Of a DNA stretch of 14,827 nt, positions 7,939 to 14,827 are shown piece by piece; position 1 is the first letter of the stretch; each line of letters begins with the position of its first letter. The stretch covers positions 1-14,827 of the forward strand of contig NZ_LSJM01000013.1 of assembly GCF_001557215.1 (NCBI RefSeq), read 5' to 3'. The notes below the pieces were generated by a model, which saw only the letters and a list, made by a program, of their open reading frames with translations, had not been told where the DNA came from and did no database searches. This DNA is from Sphingomonas sp. CCH9-E2 (GTDB lineage Bacteria; Pseudomonadota; Alphaproteobacteria; Sphingomonadales; Sphingomonadaceae). A program made the position numbers and the translations under genes.

Positions 7939-9639
7939 GTGCAGGTACCGAACATCCTACTGACGATCCTGCGTCAGCCAGCAGCACGGCTCGTGACCGT
8001 TTCGGGCGTGCTGTTCGTCGTCATCGCCTGGGCCACGGTGATCTGGCAAATCGTCGAAGATCGCAGCGCGGCGATGGAAGCGGCGGTGCGGGAAAATCGC
8101 GGGCGTGTTGTCGCCTTCGAACAATATGTGCGGCGGACGCTGGAGGCGGCGGATCTGGCGAGCGTCTATCTCGACGAGCGCTTTCGCGGTGAGCTGGGCG
8201 CCGGGGGCGTCACGTCAACGCGCAAGATTGTCCTGCCGCAATATTTCGATCCCGTCATCGTGGGTGCCGAGATTGCCGATGCGGCGGGCAATGTGCGGTT
8301 CAGCACGCATGGCGGCCAGGCCCCGAGCGTGCGCGACCGCCGGGTCTTTCGCGAGCTTCGGGACACGGCGGGCGTTGCCCGTGCCATTTCCAGTCCGACG
8401 CTGCAGCCCGATACCGGCGAAACGGTATTACTCGTCGCCCGGTCGCTGCGCGATGCACGGGGCCGGTTTGTTGGTGCAGTCGCGGTCGAGATCCCGGCAC
8501 GGCGCTTCGTCGATTTCAATGCGGGTCTGGTCTATCGCCCAGCCGACCTCATCTCGATCATCTCGCTGCGCGGCCTGACGCTCGCGCGACGCGAAGGCGG
8601 GGTCGTCAGCTGGGGACAGGACCTCAAGGGCACGCTGGTGATGCAGCGTCAGGCGGCGGCGCCGAATGGTGAATATTGGGGCCCCAGCGTGCTCGATGGC
8701 AAGCGGCGACTGTTCAGCCATCAGCGGTTGGCCAACTATCCGATTTTTGTCACCTCGGGCGTGGGCGAGGCCGATGTGCTGGGGCCGGCGAACCGCCGCG
8801 CGGGCTGGTTCCTCAGCCTGACCACGGCGTTGACACTGGTCGTCGGCGCGCTGCTCGCGCTGTACTTCCGGCACATCCACAACCAGGCCTTGGCGCAGCG
8901 GCGGTTCGACCTGATGCGTGACGAGTTTGCGCATTCGGCGCGCGTGTCCTCATTGAGCGAAATGGCCGCGGGACTGGCCCACGAGCTCAATCAACCGCTG
9001 ACCGCCGCGTCCAACTATCTCGCCGTGGCGGAGCTGATGAACCGGGGTGACGGCACGCGTGAAGGCATGGCTGGCCAGCTCCATCAGGTGCGCGGGCAGA
9101 TCGCGCGTGCCGGCGACATCATCCGGCGCATCCGCGACTATCTGTCCAAGGGGAATGCCGAGCTGCGCATCGAGCCGATCGATGCGACGATCCTCGACGC
9201 AATCGCGCTGGCGCAGGGCGCGAACGCGGTGAGCCATGCGCGAATCGCCTATGCAGGCGGGCAGGCAGCGAACCGGGTGCTGATCGACCGGGTCCAGATC
9301 CAGCAGGTGCTGGTCAATCTGATCCGCAATGCCGAGGAAGCGATGGCCGCTATGCCGATCGAACGGCGCGCCATCCGCATTCAGGTCAAACCGCAGTCGG
9401 AAGAGCTGCTGGAAATCCGGGTCGACGATGACGGTCCCGGCTTTCCGCCCAGCGTGCTGGAGCAGTTCAACCTGCCGTTTATCTCGACCAAGGCCGCGCA
9501 CGGGCTCGGCATCGGCCTGTCGATCTGCCGCCGGATCATCGAAGTGCATGGCGGCACGCTGAAAGCGTGGAACCGGCCAACCGGGGCGAGTGTGAGCTTT
9601 ACGGTGAAGCGCGAGGCGGTGCTGCGCGCTGTGGCGTAG
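7939..9639 (+). CDS. Membrane sensor histidine kinase, FixL/DctB/NtrB-like, orphan
   Basis: A 566-residue inner-membrane kinase. TM1 spans about residues 18-38 and TM2 about 289-311, enclosing a roughly 250-residue periplasmic domain with features of PDC/Cache sensors (SPTLQPDTGETVLLVARSLR, then GAVAVEIPARRF). The kinase core follows: H-box AHELNQPLTAASNYL with phospho-acceptor His348, N-box NLIRNAEEAM (Asn464), G1 DDDGPGF (496-502), F-box FISTK and G2 GLGIGLSICRR (522-532). HELNQPL and the short dimerization helix point to the HPK4 group (FixL, DctB, NtrB). The start is GTG 7939, the first possible codon after an in-frame TGA at 7933; the ribosome binding site is weak. No response regulator lies in the window, so its partner must be elsewhere. 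The stop is one base from that of the convergent channel gene. Confidence 0.92.
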   Translation: MQVPNILLTILRQPAARLVTVSGVLFVVIAWATVIWQIVEDRSAAMEAAVRENRGRVVAFEQYVRRTLEAADLASVYLDERFRGELGAGGVTSTRKIVLPQYFDPVIVGAEIADAAGNVRFSTHGGQAPSVRDRRVFRELRDTAGVARAISSPTLQPDTGETVLLVARSLRDARGRFVGAVAVEIPARRFVDFNAGLVYRPADLISIISLRGLTLARREGGVVSWGQDLKGTLVMQRQAAAPNGEYWGPSVLDGKRRLFSHQRLANYPIFVTSGVGEADVLGPANRRAGWFLSLTTALTLVVGALLALYFRHIHNQALAQRRFDLMRDEFAHSARVSSLSEMAAGLAHELNQPLTAASNYLAVAELMNRGDGTREGMAGQLHQVRGQIARAGDIIRRIRDYLSKGNAELRIEPIDATILDAIALAQGANAVSHARIAYAGGQAANRVLIDRVQIQQVLVNLIRNAEEAMAAMPIERRAIRIQVKPQSEELLEIRVDDDGPGFPPSVLEQFNLPFISTKAAHGLGIGLSICRRIIEVHGGTLKAWNRPTGASVSFTVKREAVLRAVA

Positions 9640-9640
9640 A

Positions 9641-10675
9641 TTATCGCGCGGTGACGGAACCCGGTGCCACGATCTCGACAATGACGTCATTTGTCTCGAG
9701 TGCCTTCGCCGCAGCATCGAAAAAGCCGTGCGGCTCGCCACTGCGATAAATGCGTACGCCCAAGCCCGTGGTGATCGCCGATAGCGGCTTGCCGATCTCG
9801 TCCGGCTTGACGCAGCGTTCCGCCAGATGCACGCGCCCATCGACCGAAGCGAGGTCGAGCATATAGTCGGCAACATGCGTGCCTTCGACCGATCCGGCGA
9901 GCAGCAGGCCGGCGAAGCTGACCGGGTTGATCACGGTGTTTGCGCCAGCCGCGCGCGCCGGAAACTCATTGTCATCCGCCTTGATAATGATCGAGATCGG
10001 CACGTTGGGCGCGAGATGGCGGGCGGTCAGCGTGACGAGGATCGAGGTGTCGTCGCGTCCGGTTGCCACGATCAGCGTCTTTGCCTGATCGATCCGCACA
10101 TCCTGCAGCGTCTGATCGCGGGTCGCGTCGCCGACCAGCACGTTGCAGCCCGCTTCCTCGGCCCGCGTCAGCGCATGTTCATCGCCATCGACAACCACGA
10201 TGCAGGCAGGGTCGATCCCGCGCGCGATCAGTTCGTTGACCGCGTCCGAACCGGTCTTGCCGAACCCCGCGACGACGATGTGGTTGGTGAGCATCTTCTG
10301 GATCTGCGCCATGCGCCACCTGTCCCATGTGCGTTTGAGGATGAATTGATAGGTCGTGCCGATGAAGATCAGGATCACGAAGATGCGGATCGGCGTCACC
10401 ACCAGTGCGTCGAACATGCGCGCGCCGGGAGAGATCGGCACGATATCGCCATAGCCGGTCGTGGTGATAGAGATCATCGTGAAATAGATGATGTCGAGAA
10501 AGGTGATGTGCTGGTCGAAATTGTCGCGCAGCCCCTCGCGATCGAACCAGTGAAACGCGACGGCGAAGGCATATAAGCCAATCACCGCCCCGACCCGCCA
10601 CGCGATCGACACCCAGGGCGACACGCGCGACTTGCGGCGCAGCGCGGCGTGGGGCGGGATGCGGGAACGGTTCAA
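9641..10675 (-). CDS. Two-TM potassium channel with RCK (TrkA-N/TrkA-C) domain
   Basis: A 344-residue inner-membrane ion channel. TM1 is at about residues 22-44, the pore loop holds the K+ selectivity filter TTTGYGD (71-77), and TM2 is at about 88-113. A cytosolic RCK domain follows, with the Rossmann motif GFGKTG (137-142) for nucleotide or ligand binding and VVDGD at the end of beta-2, then a TrkA-C-like domain from about 265 on. This is the MthK/Kch-type layout, so it should gate K+ flux in response to a cytosolic ligand. The start is a TTG at 10675 that overlaps the TGA of the NlpD-like gene by four bases (TTGA), implying translational coupling; an in-frame GTG a few codons later is possible. 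It is the last gene of the serS cluster. Confidence 0.93.
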   Translation of the reverse strand: MNRSRIPPHAALRRKSRVSPWVSIAWRVGAVIGLYAFAVAFHWFDREGLRDNFDQHITFLDIIYFTMISITTTGYGDIVPISPGARMFDALVVTPIRIFVILIFIGTTYQFILKRTWDRWRMAQIQKMLTNHIVVAGFGKTGSDAVNELIARGIDPACIVVVDGDEHALTRAEEAGCNVLVGDATRDQTLQDVRIDQAKTLIVATGRDDTSILVTLTARHLAPNVPISIIIKADDNEFPARAAGANTVINPVSFAGLLLAGSVEGTHVADYMLDLASVDGRVHLAERCVKPDEIGKPLSAITTGLGVRIYRSGEPHGFFDAAAKALETNDVIVEIVAPGSVTAR

Positions 10676-11736
10676 CGGGCGGGCAGTCTCGGCAGCGGAT
10701 CGACGGGGGTGCGACCCTGACGCAGCTCGAAATGCAGCTGCGCCCGGTTCGTTCCGCTGTCGCCGGACAGCGCGATCATCTGTCCGCGTTTCACGCTCTG
10801 ACCGCGCTGCACCAGCAATTGCCCGGCATGGCCATAGACGCTGGTCCAGCCGCTGCCATGCTGCAGGATCACGAGGCCGCCGAGCGAGGGGATCTCGCTG
10901 CCGACATAGGCGACCGTGCCATCAGCGGCGGCGAGGATCGGGGTGTCGAGCGGCACTGCGATCTTGATCCCATCGCTGCGCTCGCCGCTCGCAATCGGCC
11001 CGAAGCGGCGGATCACATTGCCCTTGGCGGGCCAGGCGAAGCCGCCGCGCAACGTGGTCGGCCCTGCAACCGCGGCGTCGGGCGGCAGGATACGCGCCGA
11101 CGAGGCGGTCGGGCGCGTCGGGCGCGCTGTTTCGGCAATGGCAGGCTGACCGCCGGTCACGATATCGTCGATGTTGAGACGGAAGGCCGCGGCGCGCTCC
11201 TCCAACGTCATCGTGCGCGGATCGCCCGGGATGAGCAGGCGCATTCCGGTCCGCAGGATATAGGGTTCGGCGAGATCATTCTCGGTCACGATCCGGCCCC
11301 AGTTCACGCCATAGGCGCGGGCGATGGCGATGCCGGTCTCTCCCGCCCGAACCAGATGATAACGCCCGCCGGGGATCGACAGCCGCTGTCCGACGCGGAT
11401 GGTGTAGGGCGGGGGGATGTTGTTGGCCCGCGCAATCGCTTCCGACCCCGCGCCGGTCTTGTCTGCGACGCGGCGCAGCGAGTCGCCCGGAACCACGACA
11501 TATTCCGACGCCGGGATGGTGCGCGCATCAGCCGTGACGCGGCGTGCTTCCCAGGCCGATACGGGGGCGGGCAGCGCGGGAACATCGTCGCGGCGCGGCG
11601 CGACGGTCGGATCTGCCGGGTCCTCAGCCGGGGCGGTGCGGACCGATGGTCCGGCACCCGGCGGGATGCATCCGCCAACAAGCGGCCCAAGCAGCAGCGC
11701 CGCGATCCATCCAGCCCTGTTCCCACTGCCCCGCAT
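10672..11736 (-). CDS. nlpD: NlpD-like LysM/M23 lipoprotein with degenerate peptidase domain
   Basis: A 354-residue envelope protein with a lipoprotein signal peptide and lipobox LVGGC (lipidated Cys23). It has a Pro-rich linker, two peptidoglycan-binding LysM domains (79-122 and 126-170), a linker, and a C-terminal LytM/M23 domain (about 230-350). The M23 zinc-site motif HxxxD is SDGIK (Ser254, Lys258) and HxH is QLH (Gln333, His335); only His303 (YGH) and His335 remain. It should therefore not cut peptidoglycan but, like E. coli NlpD, activate a septal amidase; the end VDPLPRLPAR also resembles NlpD. A GGGTGGG stretch precedes the ATG at 11736. It starts 12 bases after surE, matching the surE-nlpD neighbourhood known in other proteobacteria, and overlaps the channel gene by 4 bases. 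The symbol is by domain layout and synteny. Confidence 0.85.
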   Translation of the reverse strand: MRGSGNRAGWIAALLLGPLVGGCIPPGAGPSVRTAPAEDPADPTVAPRRDDVPALPAPVSAWEARRVTADARTIPASEYVVVPGDSLRRVADKTGAGSEAIARANNIPPPYTIRVGQRLSIPGGRYHLVRAGETGIAIARAYGVNWGRIVTENDLAEPYILRTGMRLLIPGDPRTMTLEERAAAFRLNIDDIVTGGQPAIAETARPTRPTASSARILPPDAAVAGPTTLRGGFAWPAKGNVIRRFGPIASGERSDGIKIAVPLDTPILAAADGTVAYVGSEIPSLGGLVILQHGSGWTSVYGHAGQLLVQRGQSVKRGQMIALSGDSGTNRAQLHFELRQGRTPVDPLPRLPAR

Positions 11737-11748
11737 GACCCACCCGAC

Positions 11749-12513
11749 TTAGCAAAATGTCCGGTTGAGCATAACAAGCGATTCACGATGCGTCAGGTCC
11801 AGATGCAGGGGCGTAACAGTAATCCACCCCTGCTCGATCGCCTCTAGGTCGGTGTCGGCGACCGGCGTGTGCGGAACGCGGCCCAGACCGAACCAGTAAT
11901 AGTCGAACCCGCGCGGGTCGGTGCGCTTGTCGAGCTTGAGCCGTCCATAGTCGCGCAGCCCTTGCCCGACCGCCTTGATCCCGGCCACCTCACTGGCGGG
12001 CAGTGGCGGGAAATTGACGTTCATCAGCGTGCGCGGCGCCCAGTCGGCTGCGATCAACGGGCGCAGCACGCGCTCGCCCCAAAGCTCAGCCGCCTCGAAG
12101 CTGACCTTTTCGCCCGGCGCGGTGAGCGCGTAACGCTGGCTCAGCGCAATCGAGCGGATGCCTGCGAGCGCGCCCTCCATTGCCGCCGAGACGGTCCCGG
12201 AATAGCTGACATCCTCACCGAGGTTCGCGCCGCGATTGACGCCGGACAGGATCAGGTCGGGCGGGCCGTCCTTCATGATCTCCGCCAGCGCCATCATCAC
12301 CGCGTCGGTCGGCGTGCCGGTGACCGCGAACCGCCGCTCGCCGAAGCGGCGCAGGCGGACGGGATCGGTCAGGCTGAGCGAGCGGCCCTTGCCCGATTGT
12401 TCCTCCAGCGGCGCGACGATGGTGATGTCGTCGGAAAGGGTGCGCGCGAGGCGCTCCAGCACCTGCAGCCCGCGCGCATGCACGCCGTCGTCGTTGGTGA
12501 GGAGGATCCTCAC
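11749..12513 (-). CDS. surE: 5'/3'-nucleotidase SurE
   Basis: A 254-residue cytosolic metal-dependent phosphatase acting on nucleoside 5'- and 3'-monophosphates, linked to stationary-phase survival. The start [10 protein letters not shown] carries metal ligands Asp8 and Asp9. Ser40 lies in [10 protein letters not shown] and Asn93 in [11 protein letters not shown], both at the expected positions; GTPTDAV (66-72) is another family motif. The start is GTG 12513, sharing GTGA with the serS stop (4-base overlap), so translation is probably coupled to serS. The nlpD-like gene follows after 12 bases. No pcm (L-isoaspartyl methyltransferase), which often sits next to surE, is found between them. Confidence 0.97.
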   Translation of the reverse strand: MRILLTNDDGVHARGLQVLERLARTLSDDITIVAPLEEQSGKGRSLSLTDPVRLRRFGERRFAVTGTPTDAVMMALAEIMKDGPPDLILSGVNRGANLGEDVSYSGTVSAAMEGALAGIRSIALSQRYALTAPGEKVSFEAAELWGERVLRPLIAADWAPRTLMNVNFPPLPASEVAGIKAVGQGLRDYGRLKLDKRTDPRGFDYYWFGLGRVPHTPVADTDLEAIEQGWITVTPLHLDLTHRESLVMLNRTFC

Positions 12514-13787
12514 CCGCGCGGCTCGAGCCGGTTGAGCCCACGCAGATAGGGCTGGAGCACCTCCGGCACCGCGACCGCGCCGTCTTCCTGCTGGTAATTC
12601 TCCAGCACCGCGACCAGCGTGCGACCGACCGCTAGGCCCGAACCGTTGAGCGTATGCACGAACGCCGGCTTGCCCTCTGCGGTGCGGTAGCGCGCGTTCA
12701 TGCGGCGCGCCTGGAAATCGCCACAGGTCGAGCAGGACGAAATCTCGCGATAGCGCGCCTGCCCGGGCAGCCAGACTTCAAGGTCGTAGGTCCGCGTCGC
12801 GCTGAACCCCATGTCGCCGGCGCACAGCAGCATGCGCCGGAAGGACAGGCCAAGCCGGGTCAGGATATTCTCGGCGCAGGCGGTCATCCGCTCATGCTCC
12901 GCTTCGGACTGCTCGGGCGTCGTGATCGAGACCATCTCGACCTTTTCGAACTGGTGCTGGCGAATGAAGCCGCGCGTGTCGCGGCCCGCCGCACCGGCCT
13001 CGGACCGGAAGCAGGGGGTGAGTGCGGTGAGGCGCAGCGGCAGTTCCTCGCCGCTCAGGATTTGCTCGCGCACACTGTTGGTCAGGCTGACTTCGGATGT
13101 CGGGATCAGCCAGCGGCCATCGGTCGTGCGGAACGAATCCTCGGCGAATTTGGGCAACTGGCCCGTGCCGAACATGATCTCGTCGCGCACCAGCACCGGG
13201 GGTACGCACTCGTCATAGCCATGATCGCCGGTCAGCGTGTCGAGCATGAACTGGCCGAGCGCACGATGCAGCTTGGCCGCAGGGCCGCGCAGCAGCGTGA
13301 AGCGCGATCCGCCGAGCACCGCGCCGGTATCGAAGTCGAGCCCCAGCGCGGGACCGAAGTCGTGATGCTCGCGCGGCGCAAACCTGAAGGCGGGCTGGGT
13401 GCCGATCGTGTGGACGAGCTGGTTGTCGTCCTCGCTCGCGCCATCCGGAACATCGGCGGCAGGCAGGTTGGGGATCGCGGCGAGCGCCGTGCGCAGCGCC
13501 TCGTCCGCTGCACTCTGGGCGAGGTTGAGGTCCTCCAGCGTCTGCTTGAGCCCCGCGACCTCGGCCATCAGCGCCTGCGCGCGCTCCTCGTCCTTCGCCG
13601 CCTTGGCTTGGCCGACCTGCTTCGACAGGTCGTTGCGGCGCGTCTGCGCCTCCTGCTGCTGCGTGGTCAGCGCGCGGCGCGCTTCGTCGAGCGCGACCAG
13701 CATTTCGGCCTGCGGCTCGGTGCCACGACGGGCAAGGGCGGCGTCGAACGCCTCAGGATTCTCTCGGATGGCGCGGATATCGTGCAT
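12510..13787 (-). CDS. serS: Seryl-tRNA synthetase
   Basis: A 425-residue class IIa aminoacyl-tRNA synthetase that charges tRNA-Ser (and tRNA-Sec) with serine. The N-terminal helical arm is at about residues 30-100 (heptad-like, [18 protein letters not shown]). Class II motif 2 is FRSEAG (260-265), with the arginine that binds ATP. The serine-binding segment [15 protein letters not shown] follows, and motif 3 is [12 protein letters not shown] with Arg389. Length is normal. ATG 13787 gives [14 protein letters not shown], the usual start; the Shine-Dalgarno is weak. It is the first gene of serS-surE-nlpD-channel and is divergent from the host-attachment gene with 89 bases between starts. Confidence 0.98.
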   Translation of the reverse strand: MHDIRAIRENPEAFDAALARRGTEPQAEMLVALDEARRALTTQQQEAQTRRNDLSKQVGQAKAAKDEERAQALMAEVAGLKQTLEDLNLAQSAADEALRTALAAIPNLPAADVPDGASEDDNQLVHTIGTQPAFRFAPREHHDFGPALGLDFDTGAVLGGSRFTLLRGPAAKLHRALGQFMLDTLTGDHGYDECVPPVLVRDEIMFGTGQLPKFAEDSFRTTDGRWLIPTSEVSLTNSVREQILSGEELPLRLTALTPCFRSEAGAAGRDTRGFIRQHQFEKVEMVSITTPEQSEAEHERMTACAENILTRLGLSFRRMLLCAGDMGFSATRTYDLEVWLPGQARYREISSCSTCGDFQARRMNARYRTAEGKPAFVHTLNGSGLAVGRTLVAVLENYQQEDGAVAVPEVLQPYLRGLNRLEPRG

Positions 13788-13865
13788 GGGCGCAGGCTAT
13801 GGCGAGCCATGCGGGACTAGGCAACCCGGCGCGCGCGGCATGCGTTCACCCTGTGCAACCCAATC

Positions 13866-13870
13866 AGGAG
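13866..13870 (+). promoter_or_regulatory. Ribosome binding site of the host-attachment-family gene
   Basis: AGGAG, 6 bases before the ATG at 13877, selects this start over an in-frame ATG at 13799 whose extra 26 residues look non-coding. Confidence 0.7.
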
Positions 13871-13876
13871 AGAGCG

Positions 13877-14320
13877 ATGCAGGTTCCGCACAACGCAATG
13901 GTGGTGGTCGCCGATGGCCGCAAGATGCTGTTCCTCAGGAACGCGGGCGACAACGTCCACCTGAACCTTCAGGTCGAGCGCAAGCGCGAGCAGGACAATC
14001 CGCCCGATCGCGAACAGGGTACCGACTCGCCGGGCCGGAGTTTCTCAAGCGTCGGGCCGGGCCGCAGCGCTTATGAGGAGACCGATTTCCACCAGCTGGA
14101 GGAAGACCGCTTTGCCGCGGAGACGGCGGAGTTGCTGAAGAAACGCGCGCTCAACAATGATTTCGAATCGCTGATCATCGTTGCCCCGCCGCGCACGCTC
14201 GGCGAATTGCGCAAACATTATCACAAGGAAGTGAGCGAGCGGCTGACCGGTGAGATCGACAAGACGCTGACCGGCCACCCGATCCCCGACATCGAGCAGG
14301 CGCTGATCGACGCGGAGTAA
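13877..14320 (+). CDS. Host attachment family protein (PF10116 type)
   Basis: A 147-residue soluble protein starting MQVPHNAMVVVADGRKMLFL, with a beta strand plus VADGRKA-like turn, a charged Arg/Glu-rich middle with FSSVGPGRSAYEETDFHQLE, helical FAAETAELLKKRAL, strand LIIVAPPRTLGELRK, and a terminal helix with TGEIDKTLTGHP. This is the pattern of the 'protein required for attachment to host cells' family, named from Agrobacterium. The fold is thought to relate to domain 2 of archaeal and eukaryotic release factor eRF1, so a ribosome- or nucleotide-linked role is as likely as attachment; that is recalled family knowledge, not visible here. There is no signal peptide, which argues against a surface adhesin. 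It is transcribed toward a PEP-CTERM-type gene with 23 bases between the stops. Confidence 0.85.
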   Translation: MQVPHNAMVVVADGRKMLFLRNAGDNVHLNLQVERKREQDNPPDREQGTDSPGRSFSSVGPGRSAYEETDFHQLEEDRFAAETAELLKKRALNNDFESLIIVAPPRTLGELRKHYHKEVSERLTGEIDKTLTGHPIPDIEQALIDAE

Positions 14321-14343
14321 GCCTGCGCTGGTCGCCGCGGCGC

Positions 14344-14827
14344 TTATTCGGCTGCCGCGGCGTCCTTTGCCTTGCGGTTCTGGAACCGCTTGCGCACCAC
14401 CAGCGCCGCTGCGGCCGCGCCGAACAGCAGCACCATCGGGGGCGCGGGAACCGGCTCGGGGCCACCCGAGGAACTGCTCGTGCCGCTCGACGTGCCCGAC
14501 GAGGTCGAGCTGCTGGTCGAGGTGCTCCAGCCGCTCGACGTGCTCCACCCGCTCGAAGTCGACGACGACACGTCACCCGAGGACGAAGCCGAGGTCGACG
14601 AGGCCGAAGAGTTGGACGACGACGTCGACACGTCACCCGACGAGCTGGCCGAGGTCGAGGTCGAAGACGACACATCGCCCGAAGACGATGCCGAGGTGGA
14701 CGAGGACACGTTGCCGCTCGACGAGGACGATACATCGCCAGACGAGCCGCCCGATGCCGAGCTGGTCGAGGAGGACGATCCACCCGAAGAGGTCGAGCTC
14801 GACGATGCGCCCGACGAGGTGGAGGAC
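14344..14827 (-). CDS. Serine-rich repeat protein with PEP-CTERM-like sorting signal, C-terminal part
   Basis: The minus-strand frame is open from the right edge to a stop at 14344 (160 residues), so the N-terminus lies outside the window. About the first 120 residues are almost only Ser, Thr, Gly, Ala, with scattered Asp-Val, in repeats (SGDVS, SSGWST). The tail is GGPEPVPAPP, a hydrophobic helix MVLLFGAAAAALVV, then RKRFQNRK and a short Ala/Glu end. PEP + hydrophobic helix + basic cluster is the layout of PEP-CTERM signals, handled by exosortase in Gram-negative bacteria; the basic cluster here is followed by about 10 extra residues. The Ser/Thr tract could be O-glycosylated and act as a stalk for exopolysaccharide or adhesion; that is inference. 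An internal GTG at 14709 is not the true start, because the frame and composition continue upstream unbroken. Confidence 0.75.
   Translation of the reverse strand, partial: SSTSSGASSSSTSSGGSSSSTSSASGGSSGDVSSSSSGNVSSSTSASSSGDVSSSTSTSASSSGDVSTSSSNSSASSTSASSSGDVSSSTSSGWSTSSGWSTSTSSSTSSGTSSGTSSSSGGPEPVPAPPMVLLFGAAAAALVVRKRFQNRKAKDAAAAE
14522..14557 (-). repeat. Two tandem 18-base units encoding SSGWST
   Basis: Units 14522-14539 and 14540-14557 match at 16 of 18 bases and encode two copies of Ser-Ser-Gly-Trp-Ser-Thr inside the serine-rich gene. They contain the only Trp residues in the visible repeat region. Confidence 0.75.
14566..14700 (-). repeat. Three imperfect repeats encoding STSASSSGDVS
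   Basis: The 11-residue unit STSASSSGDVS is encoded at 14668-14700, 14626-14658 and 14566-14598. The peptide is identical in all three, while the DNA varies at several codon positions. Further SGDV and SGNV cores lie at about 14700-14740. Conserved peptide over drifting DNA suggests selection on the protein sequence. Confidence 0.75.

Noticed and set aside
12654..13820. 388-codon plus-strand frame opposite serS
   Set aside because: serS is unmistakable on the minus strand; the antisense product is a typical high-GC shadow rich in Arg, Ala and Gly.
14175..14783. Arg/Pro-rich minus-strand frame across the serine-rich region
   Set aside because: It is the shifted reading of serine codons and of the antisense of the host-attachment gene; no start site or motif supports it.

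Overview
The window is a high-GC bacterial chromosome segment that reads as an alphaproteobacterium of the Sphingomonas group. Support comes from the dense GC-rich coding, a promoter-like site matching the alphaproteobacterial general-stress sigma factor EcfG in front of a CsbD gene, a serine-rich protein with a PEP-CTERM-type tail, and the gene order serS-surE-nlpD-like. The taxon is inferred from gene content and style; there is no rRNA or other marker to confirm it. No tRNA, rRNA, CRISPR, insertion sequence, integrase or phage gene was found. No gene-free gap exceeds about 180 bases.

Left end (1-906): the 5' part of a SAM-dependent methyltransferase runs off the left edge on the minus strand. 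It is divergent from a small csbD stress gene that has an EcfG-like promoter and a strong intrinsic terminator. A short cytoplasmic RodZ-like helix-turn-helix protein follows.

First minus-strand cluster (6286 down to 910): rimO (ribosomal protein S12 methylthiotransferase), a secreted M14-like putative metallo-carboxypeptidase whose ATG directly follows the rimO stop, an M17 leucyl aminopeptidase, and a thiamine-diphosphate enzyme of the acetolactate synthase superfamily. Spacings of 0, 36 and 49 bases suggest one operon.

Centre, plus strand (6466-9639): a secreted TPR-like protein of unknown function, then a membrane sensor histidine kinase of the FixL/DctB/NtrB type with a large periplasmic domain and no adjacent response regulator.

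Second minus-strand cluster (13787 down to 9641): serS, surE, an NlpD-like LysM/M23 lipoprotein, and a two-TM potassium channel with an RCK domain. Two of the three junctions are 4-base overlaps and the third is a 12-base gap, so this is very likely one translationally coupled operon. The M23 domain has lost most zinc ligands, as in the cell-division amidase activator NlpD.

Right end (13877-14827): a gene of the 'host attachment' family with a clear ribosome binding site, convergent with the C-terminal part of a Ser/Thr/Gly-rich repetitive protein ending in a PEP-CTERM-like sorting signal; the latter runs off the right edge.

Most of the window is core housekeeping. The parts that deserve a second look are the M14-like gene, the degenerate NlpD linked to a K+ channel, the orphan kinase with its TPR partner, the EcfG-like promoter, and the repetitive PEP-CTERM protein. 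I saw no clear case of a wholly new multi-gene system.
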